This document shows, one piece after another, positions 55,546 through 64,000 of a stretch of 64,000 nt of DNA (within the stretch, counting starts at the first letter, position 1; each line of letters starts with the position of its first letter). A program made the translations under genes and the position numbers. Under the pieces are notes generated by a model. It saw only the letters and a program-made list of their open reading frames with translations. It was not told the origin of the DNA and did no database searches. Origin of the DNA: Monoplex corrugatus (lineage: Eukaryota; Mollusca; Gastropoda; Littorinimorpha; Ranellidae); NCBI GenBank assembly GCA_030674185.1, contig CM060305.1, positions 167,688,736 through 167,752,735 on the forward strand, in the 5' to 3' direction.

Positions 55546-56069
55546 GCAAAGACTGGTCTGATTTACAGGATCTCCATGTTCTGATACAAGCGTATTGTGA
55601 CGTAGACCTGATGACTTCCCGCTGCAGATCTGAGCACCAAAGTCACAAACTGACAAACCTTGGTAAACACTGGCTAAGAATAAAGGTTAAGTATCCTTAT
55701 TACTCAAAAAAGTAAATTCTATTTCAAAAGCCTGTTCATCTATCTATCTATCGACCTATGCATTTTGACTGGCATGTTTTACTTGAGTAAAATTCATACT
55801 GTTTCTACAGATATGGGCATTCTATAGCGTCCAGCTGAAAATGCTAAAACAAAGATAACCGTTGCGGGAGATTTTTAGCCACAAATTGTTTGCAGACAAA
55901 ATTTCAGAGACAAAGGGGAGACGCCGCGAAAATAAGCGAAAGGAACTGTTAGAGTAACACGCTAACAAACGATTATGAGGCATCCTTAAAATCATTAAGA
56001 CACTATACAGCGTTAACTATTGAATAAATGCTGCAGCCATGAGGTGAAACTACCTTTACTAATGTCAGT
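55546..56069. other. No recognisable gene
   Basis: Unique-looking sequence with a small (TCTA)n patch at 55738-55752. Confidence 0.5.
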
Positions 56070-56245
56070 TCATTCCCCAACCCCTATACACACAGCAACT
56101 TGGTCACCCCCCAACCCCTATACACACAGCAACTTGGTCATCCCCCAACCCCTATACACACAGCAACTTAATCATCCCCCAACCCCTATACACACAGCAA
56201 CTTAGTCATCCCCCAACCCCTATACACACAGCAACTTAGTCAATG
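56070..56245. repeat. Short minisatellite, unit 34 bp, 5 copies
   Basis: CCCCAACCCCTATACACACA / GCAACTTAGTCATC repeated with few changes. Confidence 0.93.
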
Positions 56246-56663
56246 ACTAAATAACGAACAAATGAATACCGATCCAAGACCAAAATGGGATTGAGAGATC
56301 AACTGTTTGATCGGTTGCTCTTTCTGTCGAGCCGTCTGAGCGAAATCGTCTGCTTCAATTATCACGCCACGTTGGCATTTTCTAACACTCAGATCAGGAT
56401 GGGAGACAGACTGACTGCGAGGACATTCTTACAGAAGCCATCTCTTAACAGACAATTAAGGCTAAAAAAAAGAAGAAGAAGAAGAAGACGAAGAAGAAGA
56501 AAAGAAAAAAGGAAAAGTAAAAGAAAAAAAGAAAGAAACAAAATAAAAAGGACGGACGTATTCCATTATCTAAGGAATGAAAAACATTCCGTTTGGTGCG
56601 AGGCATGACTTCTATCTTATAACAGAAAATTGAGTTCAATTTGAATGTGGGACACACGTTATT
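56246..56663. other. No recognisable gene
   Basis: Includes a purine-rich AAGAAG/AAAAGAAA stretch (56465-56550) that gives a Lys/Arg-rich frame; not called as a gene. Confidence 0.5.
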
Positions 56664-58800
56664 TTGTCTCACACAAGTTCTAGAGAGATGGAATACTCAG
56701 ACAAAAACTTTGGCTTCCCGATTAAAAAGATTTACAAAGATTGCCACGTTGATTTTGTATTCAAATCATTAAAAATTATGGACAAAAACGTTCTGACTGT
56801 TAGTTTATATGGATCCAAATGTGATGAGCCTGGTTTTCCAGTTGGAATGAAAGTAAAAATAAAAGAACTTGGGTATGAAAATCTGTTTACTAGTTATGAC
56901 TGGTACTTGGTTAACGATCTGCTATTTTTAGATATGATAAGTATTATAGACATTTTAATAACTTAAAAGCACAAGAGCAGGTCCAAACGATGATAGAATG
57001 TTTGGTTTATTTGGCATTTGGAGAAAAATCCCGAAATGATAAGATATACACGGTGTAAAAGTAACCATGTACAACAATGCAGACTTCTTTGTCATAACGG
57101 AAATACCTTCTTCACGTGTAAAGATGTCGATATTAAGCCTGACTACAGATCGGATCATTCCATGGTAACATTATAACGTAAGTTTGGTAAAAAGAATGAA
57201 GACAGTACGTTCAGAAAATATAACATCACTTCTGAAAGACAGTATATCTGTAAATGAAAGTAGCAATGAAATAAACTCCATTTTGGAAGTCATAAATTCA
57301 GTTCGATATTTCTAATCAGATCTTTCTGGGCGTTCTTTTAGAAAATAATATGATCACAAACTGGACATTTCTTTATCATGGAGCACAAACTGGGCATGTC
57401 TTTATCAGAAGAAAACTTATATAACATACCAAAGTCATAAATTCAGTTCGATATTTATAATCAACTTTGTCTGTTGTTGTTTTTATAAGGAAAAAAATAT
57501 GATCTCAAACAGTTTCGTATGCAACGATGTTAAGGCATACTCTTAAAGAAAACCGAAATCTGTTAAATAGCGATAACCAAGGCTGACAAGCAAAACAAGA
57601 TTTAAATGATAAAGGAAACACAAAAGTTGGAGAATGATAAACACCACTTAATGCTGCTAAAAGAGAAAAAGACGTACAAAGTACTTACTACTTTCATCAA
57701 AGACAAAATGGATCGCTGAGGTGAAACATTTACAAATCAAACTTTTGTGGTCTCGGAAAACGGAATTTCGTGAGCAAACAAACCAACAAACATAAAACTT
57801 AACAACGACAGTAAGATGTGTGAGACTGGTAAAACTGTTAAAACAGTCGAACATTTTTATCAGAATCTGTATGAAGTAGAACTGTGAAATAAATTATATA
57901 ACTGAAATGATGAGTCTGTTCTCACAACGGAAGGAAAAAGCTCACTGGAAGAGAGAATGCCTTTAAGATGCAGCCATCTTCAATCTAAAAACAAAAAAAC
58001 AAAAACAAACAAAACAACAACAACAACAAAACAGGGGAAACAATACAAGTCCGGGAACAGATGACATCTCAATGTTTCACTTTTTCCCTGGTCACAGCAA
58101 GATGAATTGATTGTAAGATCACCAACGAATGTTTGGGAAAAAGCCACTTCCCCTCTATACAGAAAGATAAAATGATAATCTGGTTTCTGAGGGGTGATAA
58201 AACGAAAAGACCTGACAAAACGCTGGAGGCCTTTACACCAATACATGTAGTAAACAGGCTCGGCCTGCATCACGAATAGACAAAAAATCGTTTTTTAAGT
58301 TCCCAGTAAACGAAGATCAAACTCGTTTCATTGCCGGTTGATTTAATGGTAACAATACTGTTTTAGTATATGACACGATCAACTTGCTGAATTATGAAAA
58401 TCTACCAGGTCTTCTCTTATATGTAGATTTTTAACAAAAAAATTGTCTCTATAGATTCGGATTTTGTATATAAAGTACTTGATGCTTTGGGTTTGGACAG
58501 ATGTTTGCCAGCGAGTATTCTATCATCATCATCAGGTGCCCTGCCGCATTGCGTTGGCGATCATGGACTTCCATCTGTCTAACTCTCGTTGCCCCTGGCA
58601 TCTCCCCCACCCTCCTCGTCCCCAGCCACTCTGCAAGTCCATCCAGCATTTTCTCCCTGGGTCTACCCGGTGCTCTCTTTCCTTCCAGCTTTCCCGTTGT
58701 GACCAGGTGCTCCAAATCCCCCTTCCTCATAAAATGGCATATAAATGACACAAAATCAAGAGTTTCACATAACGGCCAGGTGACAAGTATGTATGATAAT
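56664..58800 (+). pseudogene. L1-like LINE remnant (endonuclease and RT), interrupted by RTE-a
   Basis: The frame at 56664-56966 resembles the middle of an L1-type apurinic endonuclease: KIMDKNVLTVSLYGSKCDEP and DWYLVNDLLFLDM (compare 'YGPN' and 'GDWN'). About 57120-57170 gives DIKPDYRSDHSMVTL, the SDH motif ending the endonuclease. RT pieces follow in shifting frames: KTVEHFYQNLYEVEL (about 57840), NNTSPGTDDISMFHFF (58030), NEDQTRFIAG and YENLPGLLLYVDF (58310-58430), DFVYKVLDALGL (58460), and, after the insertion, NDTKSRVSHNGQVTSM (58745-58790). Many stops and frameshifts make it dead. The clade (L1 rather than a related group) is inference. Confidence 0.75.
58524..58748 (-). mobile_element. 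RTE-a LINE 3' end, copy F (minus), inside the L1-like remnant
   Basis: Minus frame HFMRKGDLEHLVTTGKLEG, the Pro-Gly-Arg-Pro-Arg segment and LDGLAEWLGTRRVGEM, then GCAGGGCACCTGATGATGAT. Very similar to copy B (8970-9473). Confidence 0.88.
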
Positions 58801-59930
58801 AATAATAACTATAATAACAATAATGATAATAATAATAATAATAATATAATAATAATAATAATACTGACATTTATACGGCCCCATATCTTGATATAAAAAT
58901 CAAATCAAAGCGCACACTCTCATCATTCACCAAAGCACAGACGCACAACAAGAAAAACTGAAGGGTACAAAGTACATACAACTTGGGAGGTGGGGGACAA
59001 GAGGGGAGTAAAACAAAAGAACAGGCACATAGAGGGGAGTAAAACAAAAGAACAGGCACATAGAGGGGAGTAGAACAAAAGAACAGGCACATAGAGGGGA
59101 GTAAAACAAAAGAACAGGCACATAGAGGGGAGTAAAACAAAAGAACAGGCACATAGAGGGGAGTAAAACAAAAGAACAGGCACATAGAGGGGAGTAAAAC
59201 AAAAGAACAGGCACATAGAGGGGAGTAAAACAAAAGAACAGGCACATAGAGGGGAGTAAAACAAAAGAACAGGCACATAGAGGGGAGTAAAACAAAAGAA
59301 CAGGCACATAGAGGGGAGTAGAACAAAAGAACAGGCACATAGAGGGGAGTAGAACAAAAGAACAGGCACATAGAGGGGAGTAGAACAAAAGAACAGGCAC
59401 ATAGAGGGGAGTAGAACAAAAGAACAGGCACATAGAGGGGAGTAGAACAAAAGAACAGGCACATAGAGGGGAGTAAAACAAAAGAACAGGCACATAGAGG
59501 GGAATAAAACAAAAGAACAGGCACATAGAGGGGAATAAAACAAAAGAACAGGCACATAGAGGGGAATAAAACAAAAGAACAGGCACATAGAGGGGAAATC
59601 ACTGATGGACAAAGAGTTCTGTCTTCCAGTTAAGACTTGAAGGAAGACAGAGAAAGCAACTGTCGAATAGACAGGGGAAGGTCCTTCCAATTGTATGGAC
59701 CAGACACAGAAAAAAAGCGGAGACCGACTGTATCGAGGAGTTTGCAAAGAAGTAATATCAGAAGCAGAATGAAGAGATCAGGTAGGGATTTACATTGGAG
59801 GTGGTCACAATGATAAATAGGTGCAGTACCATTGATACACTTGTTGCATAATGTATTGATTTTGTATGAAACTCTTTGAAAGACAAGCAACCTGGAGAAA
59901 ATGTGTACATGTACACCAAGTTCTGAGGGA
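58795..59930 (-). mobile_element. CR1/L2-like LINE 3' part (minus) with internal minisatellite
   Basis: The C-terminal frame at 59630-59930 reads VSYKINTLCNKCINGTAPIY, then PDLFILLLILLL and GPYNWKDLPLSIRQL. At the other end (minus, 58925-58795) lies GTGCGCTTTGATTTGATTTT, a GGGGCCGTATAAAT block and (TTA)n, the counterpart of the 14240-14298 terminus. The region between, where other copies carry (GT)n, holds a 31-bp minisatellite. Confidence 0.7.
58990..59597. repeat. Minisatellite, unit 31 bp, about 19.6 copies
   Basis: GAGGGGAGTAAAACAAAAGA / ACAGGCACATA, with AAAA/GAAC-type single-base variants clustered in blocks (GTAAAAC, GTAGAAC, ATAAAAC). Three minus frames stay open (CACSFVLLPSM-type repeats) because the unit lacks stops on that strand. 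Confidence 0.96.
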
Positions 59931-60139
59931 ATTTCTTTTCGCAGACGAATGCGCATTGGCCGCACACTCACGTAAGGACATCCAGAGTATGAATGATCAA
60001 TTTGTCATGGCCTGCAAACGCTTCGGCTTTACAATTAGTCTCATTAACACTTTCAGTGCTCATCAAGACTGAAGGCCAAGACTGCAGACGAATTTTGCTA
60101 CTCGTGCGTTTGTAAGGACAACATGTCATTGTCAGGGTC

Positions 60140-60154
60140 ACCCCCCCCCCCCCC
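60140..60154. repeat. Poly(C) tract with CCA repeats
   Basis: C run followed by CACCACCACCACC. Confidence 0.9.
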
Positions 60155-60304
60155 ACCACCACCACCCCCACCCTCCAAGTGACTAAAATCGGCAATTTTT
60201 CAGGAAGATTTGTGAATACATGTAAGGTTTTTCTCGTGAGCTTACAACAACATTTAAAATCTGATTTCACAATGGTGATAAACTACCGTTGTCTTCGATG
60301 CACG

Positions 60305-60348
60305 TTTCGATATTTTGCCAGCATATAGGACTTTGCACGCACTCTCTC
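60305..60348. repeat. 44-bp direct repeat, left copy
   Basis: TTTCGATATTTTGCCAGCAT / ATAGGACTTTGCACGCAC. The right copy at 61623-61666 has T to C at one site and continues similarly. The pair brackets the microsatellite and the LINE C-terminal fragment. Confidence 0.8.
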
Positions 60349-60539
60349 GTTAACTTTTAGTTCAACTGAAGCTTTCTTAAGGTCACAGTGTCCTTGGTAA
60401 GAACAAAATCTGGATTTTTCTGTAATATCTTCTTTGTATCAAAATGGAAATTGTTAGAATAGTTTGACCATTTTGTTTTTGACCTTCTCTCTGTACTTTC
60501 TACGTGCTCTCTTCGTTTGTCTTTTTTCTTCGCACGCGT

Positions 60540-60576
60540 GCACGCGTGTGAGTGTGTAAGTGTGAGCGTGTGCGTG

Positions 60577-60654
<78 letters not shown>

Positions 60655-60690
60655 TGTGTGTGTGCGCGCGCGCGCGTGTGCGTGCGTATG
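60540..60690. repeat. (GT)n microsatellite with GC-rich ends
   Basis: About 90 bp of pure GT flanked by GCGTG/GCGCGC steps. Confidence 0.97.
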
Positions 60691-61669
60691 AGTTTTCCTT
60701 CCTTTCTGTGACTCAAACTGTTTTAAACTCCGACCACGTATCTGCAAACAAAGGATTGTGCTATGCACGCAGCGCATACGTTTTCCATACGAATATTCGC
60801 ATTTCAACATTAATTCACGATAACAATCTGACATCTCAACGTATTGGTGTCACCATAAGACAGATGCTGTATATGCTTACGTACTGCCTGTGAAACCACG
60901 AAAATTCAGTCTGTAATTAGATTCTGTCGATACTTTAAAAAGAATTCTGCTACTTGTCAGTTCAGTGAGCAGCAACGATTCTCTTGATGCTAAGCTGGTG
61001 CTGCGTATCTCTCTAGCTGTGCCTTTGGAAAGATGACTTGAAGGCTGTGACACTCGCCACAAGGATGGCTGATTACGGAACAGTAATCATGAGTGCCAAG
61101 CCGCACTACTGGACTACAAACCAGCGACGTATTCAACAGCAGGAACGCTACCACAAAGATGTCTGCGTAAAATCTCCAACATCACGTAGCAAAATCACAG
61201 TGTCCGACCTTCAAGTTCTGAACAAGAGTGGCTCGCCAAGTATAGAGTTCCTGCTCATCAAATTCCAACTAAGCTGGACAAAAATGCGTTGTACGAATGG
61301 TAGACAACTGCAATGATGCTGTGATGCTCTTGTATGGAGAGCTGAAGCAAGGATACCGTGACCAGGGAAGACTCCTAACGCGAAACAAGGATATGCAATG
61401 CCAACCCCATCAGCTGTGGCATCAACGCTAACACCTAGAAGGACAACTCCCGCAACAGACACAGCTGGCGAAAGCGATACAAGCTGGGCGCAAGATTACA
61501 ACTGAACAGTGCAACACAGCTACTACTTAACAGAAGAGTGACAGGCAGAAGCAGAGCCCAAGGCGACAGGTCCCCTCTCCATACAGCATCTGTGAAACAA
61601 CGTGATGTACTTTGAGGATCCCATTTCGATATTTTGCCAGCATACAGGACTTTGCACGCACACTCAAGG

Positions 61670-61757
61670 TGTCTGTCAGATAATTGATCACATATCTGGG
61701 TGGAGCGCATATGAATTGTCAGAGTGCGATGATTCCCTCTTGAACAAAGTCCAAACA
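61670..61757 (+). repeat. Interspersed repeat IR-R3, copy 3
   Basis: ATCTGGGTGGAGCGCATATG, CAGAGTGCGATGATTCCC and GAACAAAGTCCAAAC. Confidence 0.6.
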
Positions 61758-61769
61758 CGTACGTAGGTG

Positions 61770-62036
61770 CAAATGCACACGCACTCGCCCACTCCCGCAC
61801 ACGCGCGCGTGCGTACACACACGCACGCATGCACGCGCACGCACACACATACACGCACCTCAGAGCAAACTTTACAATCACACGTATGTGCACGTGCACT
61901 CAATGGCACAAACACACGCGCGCGCGCGCACACACACACACCTCTGAACAAACTCCACAATCACATGTATGTGCACGTGCACACACACACACACACAGAC
62001 ACACACACAGACACACACACAGACACACACACATAG
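61770..62036. repeat. (AC)n/(GC)n microsatellite with a doubled segment
   Basis: AC-rich; TCTGAACAAACTCCACAATC at 61942 repeats TCAGAGCAAACTTTACAATC at 61860, followed in both by ACATGTATGTGCACGTGCAC-like sequence. An (ACAG) step repeat closes the tract. Confidence 0.92.
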
Positions 62037-62294
62037 TGTAGGGCAAAGTGTGACAACACATTAATATCAGAACAGAAGTTACAGAAAAACACTGCAATTT
62101 ATCAGACATGGAAAGGTCGCTGACACGCAAGGAAAAAGCTGGTCTAAGAGCGTGCACTGACGGAAAAACAAAGCTGTTTTGGATTCATAATTCACACAAA
62201 ACCTTGCCACACAAAGTCAAGAGAGGACATAGTTGTTCAGGCAGATTCTGGTCTTCTTTATTTCTTTTGTGGCTTGATCTTTTTGGTTTTTGGT
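62037..62294. other. No recognisable gene
   Basis: Short mixed sequence. Confidence 0.45.
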
Positions 62295-62338
62295 TTGTTT
62301 GATTGTTTGTTTGTTTGTTTGTTTGTTTGTTTGTTTCT
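62295..62338. repeat. (TTTG)n microsatellite
   Basis: About nine TTTG units. Confidence 0.95.
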
Positions 62339-62451
62339 TCTAAGGATCATCGCGCTGAGGGAGGTTACTTTGTGTTCACCACCGTTTTCTTTCCGTCCAA
62401 TTTCCTACGCCACCTTAATGGTCATAGAAGCTGGAACAGTTTTTATAATGC

Positions 62452-62818
62452 AATGATGATGATGTCGATGAGAATGGTAATCATGATGCCATGGTGTTCC
62501 TTCTAGGATTGAGACTGCGTGACAGGGCTGTACTCTACGCTCACTATCATACAATATCCTGGCGTCAACCAGACCCGAGAGATAGACACCTGCGGTGCTG
62601 GTCAGAAGATTTGAGCAACACCCTCAATGACGCATCCGTGAAGTGGATGAGACTCGACTGTGTGGTCCCAGTCTTCCCAGTGAGCCCATAGCACGCCCAA
62701 CTCTGGGTAGGAGCCGGTTAAAGCCGAAAAATCCCACAATGATTTTTGAAGGGACTGATGGGGATTCGAACCCACAACCTTCCAGTCGTTGCGCTACCCA
62801 CTACACCACGGCGCCTGG
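62452..62818 (-). repeat. tRNA-derived SINE-C, copy 2 (minus)
   Basis: The head on minus (62818 downward) reads GGCGCCGTGGTGTAGTGGGT / AGCGCAACGACTGGAAGG, with B-box GGTTCGAATCC matching consensus. The body shares CGAGTCTCATCCACTTCACG and CTCGGGTCTGGTTGACGCCA with 11036-11475. The tail is ATC-rich (62452-62485). The anticodon arm is shortened and the acceptor stem does not pair, so it is a SINE head, not a tRNA gene. Confidence 0.82.
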
Positions 62819-62821
62819 TTA

Positions 62822-63222
62822 GACTGTTATCATTATTGTTATTTTTGTTTAAAGCCCAGCCGACAGCGTAGAGCCATACCAGGGATATAACCCTTTCAAA
62901 ACGTACACAAAATTTCAACAGGAAAAAAAAAAGGAAAGAAGGAAAAGAAAATAAAGTACACGTATCAATGTATTCGCGCACATAATCTAAGGAGATGCTC
63001 CTGGCGTTGACCACTCCGTTCAATTTACCACAAAGGCATTTAAAAACCAAACCTGATTACAAATTTAAACATAACTAAGGACACTAAAACATATCTAAGA
63101 ACGAACCTGCATTATCTAAAATTGCCTCCGCATATCTCATTTTTCTAGAGCCAAAAATGCACTTGATACATGCACCCAATTATCAACCTTAAGAGAAAGT
63201 ACATAAGACTTACCGAACACGA
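62822..63222 (-). repeat. IR-X, copy 4 (minus)
   Basis: TTTAAAGCCCAGCCGACAGC / GTAGAGCCATACCAGGGATA at the conserved end, then the body through ACCCAATTATCAACCTTAAG. It lies directly beside the SINE-C head. Confidence 0.75.
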
Positions 63223-63263
63223 CTCCACCCCCACCACCCTCTACTAGACCATTAGCAGTGGCC

Positions 63264-64000
63264 ATTATTCTAACAGAGTATCTTTGTTTTTACAGGGCTA
63301 AATAGCAAACAGACCTCTAAATATTCTGATACAGCATCTTTGTTTTTACAGGGCTAAATAGCGAACAGACTTAATCATTCTAACCGAATATCTTTGATTT
63401 TACAGGGCTAAATAGCAAACAGACCTAATCATTCTAACAGAGTATCTTTGTTTTTACATGGCTAAATATTGAACTGACCTAAATATTCTAACAGAGTATA
63501 TTTTTTACAGGGCTAATTACTGAACAAACCTATGTATTCTGACAGAATATCTTTGTTTTTACAGGGCTAAATAGCAAACAGACGTAGATATTCTAATATA
63601 GTATCTTTGTTTTTACAGGGCTAAATAGCAAACAGACCTAATTATTCTAACAGAGTATCTTTGTTTTCACAGGGCTAAATATTCTAACAGAGTGTCTTTG
63701 TTTTTAAAGGGCTAAATATTGAACAGACCTAATCATTCTAACAGGGTATCTTTGTTTCAGAGGGCTAAATACTGAACAGACCTAAATATTCTAACAGAAT
63801 ATCTTTGTTTCACAGGGCTAAATATTGAACAGACCTAAATATTCTAACAGAGTATCTTTGTTTCACAGGGCTAAATAGCAAACAGACCTAAATATTCTAA
63901 CAGAGTACCTTTGTTTTCACAGGGCTAAATAGCAAACAGACCTAAATATTCTAACAGAGTATCTTTGTTTTTAGAGCGCTAAATATTGAAAAGACCTAAA
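63264..64000. repeat. Minisatellite, unit about 54 bp, running off the window
   Basis: About 14 copies of ATTCTAACAGAGTATCTTTG / TTTTTACAGGGCTAAATAGC / AAACAGACCTAAAT, with AGC-AAAC versus ATTG-AAC alternation and short deletions. It continues past base 64000. Confidence 0.95.

Larger units (their letters stand above)
59935..61615 (+). pseudogene. Decayed LINE of a third type (RT core and C-terminus)
   Basis: 59935-60075 encodes FADECALAAHSRKDIQSMND and ACKRFGFTIS, an RT motif C/D region with FADE in place of FADD. After about 850 bp of unrelated DNA, 60955-61615 gives SSNDSLDAKLVLRISLAV, YWTTNQRRIQQQERYHKDV, SPSIEFLLIKFQLSWT and LLYGELKQGYRDQG in shifting frames, the C-terminal order of the same LINE type. 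Stops and frameshifts are frequent. Confidence 0.72.

Noticed and set aside
56285..56608. 107-codon frame with a Lys/Arg-rich tail
   Set aside because: The basic tail is a purine-rich simple tract, and the N-terminal part has no recognised domain.
62755..62818. Functional tRNA gene
   Set aside because: Good A and B boxes but shortened anticodon arm and unpaired acceptor ends; it continues into a SINE body.

Overview
The window looks like repeat-rich intergenic DNA from an invertebrate animal, most likely a marine mollusc (possibly a gastropod). This is inference from three things: the mix of non-LTR retrotransposons and tRNA-derived SINEs, very abundant (GT)n/(CT)n microsatellites, and many long minisatellites. 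There are no operons, Shine-Dalgarno starts, rRNAs or CRISPR arrays. Most long open reading frames are by-products of tandem repeats.

Layout. 1-10 kb: microsatellites, SINEs, two related fold-back elements, one 0.6-kb terminal-inverted-repeat element, and two RTE-like LINE 3' ends nested inside other repeats. 10-20 kb: a 26-bp minisatellite, a decayed CR1/L2-like LINE (12.5-14.3 kb), a GC-rich Tc1-type transposon with an intact 342-codon transposase (15.1-16.7 kb, minus), and two more minisatellites. 21.3-25.5 kb: a 43-bp minisatellite of about 99 copies. 26-41 kb: interspersed repeats, a 5'-truncated RTE-like LINE with a 520-codon open RT frame (32.3-33.8 kb, minus) inserted in a 44-bp minisatellite, and arrays with units of 48, 66, 38 and 70 bp. 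42.4-43.7 kb: a 22-bp array. 43.7-47.8 kb: the least repetitive stretch, holding the only host-type coding evidence, a terminal exon at 46033-46179 followed by AATAAA. 47.8-50.5 kb and 52.2-55.5 kb: 20-bp and 36-bp arrays. 56.6-61.6 kb: wrecks of three different LINEs, one interrupted by another. 62.4-64 kb: SINEs and a 54-bp array that runs off the window.

Repeat families are named locally by comparing copies inside the window: RTE-a (GAT-tailed LINE 3' ends), SINE-A to SINE-E (tRNA-like heads or A-rich tails), and IR-S1, IR-X, IR-Y, IR-R3 (interspersed repeats of unknown class). Minisatellites alone cover roughly 17 kb (about 27%), from summed coordinates.

I found no convincing new multi-gene system. 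The most informative material is structural: nested insertions with readable target-site duplications, minisatellites that grew out of pieces of LINEs or SINEs, fold-back and TIR elements, and the orphan exon. All family assignments come from reading motifs by eye; no database search was possible.
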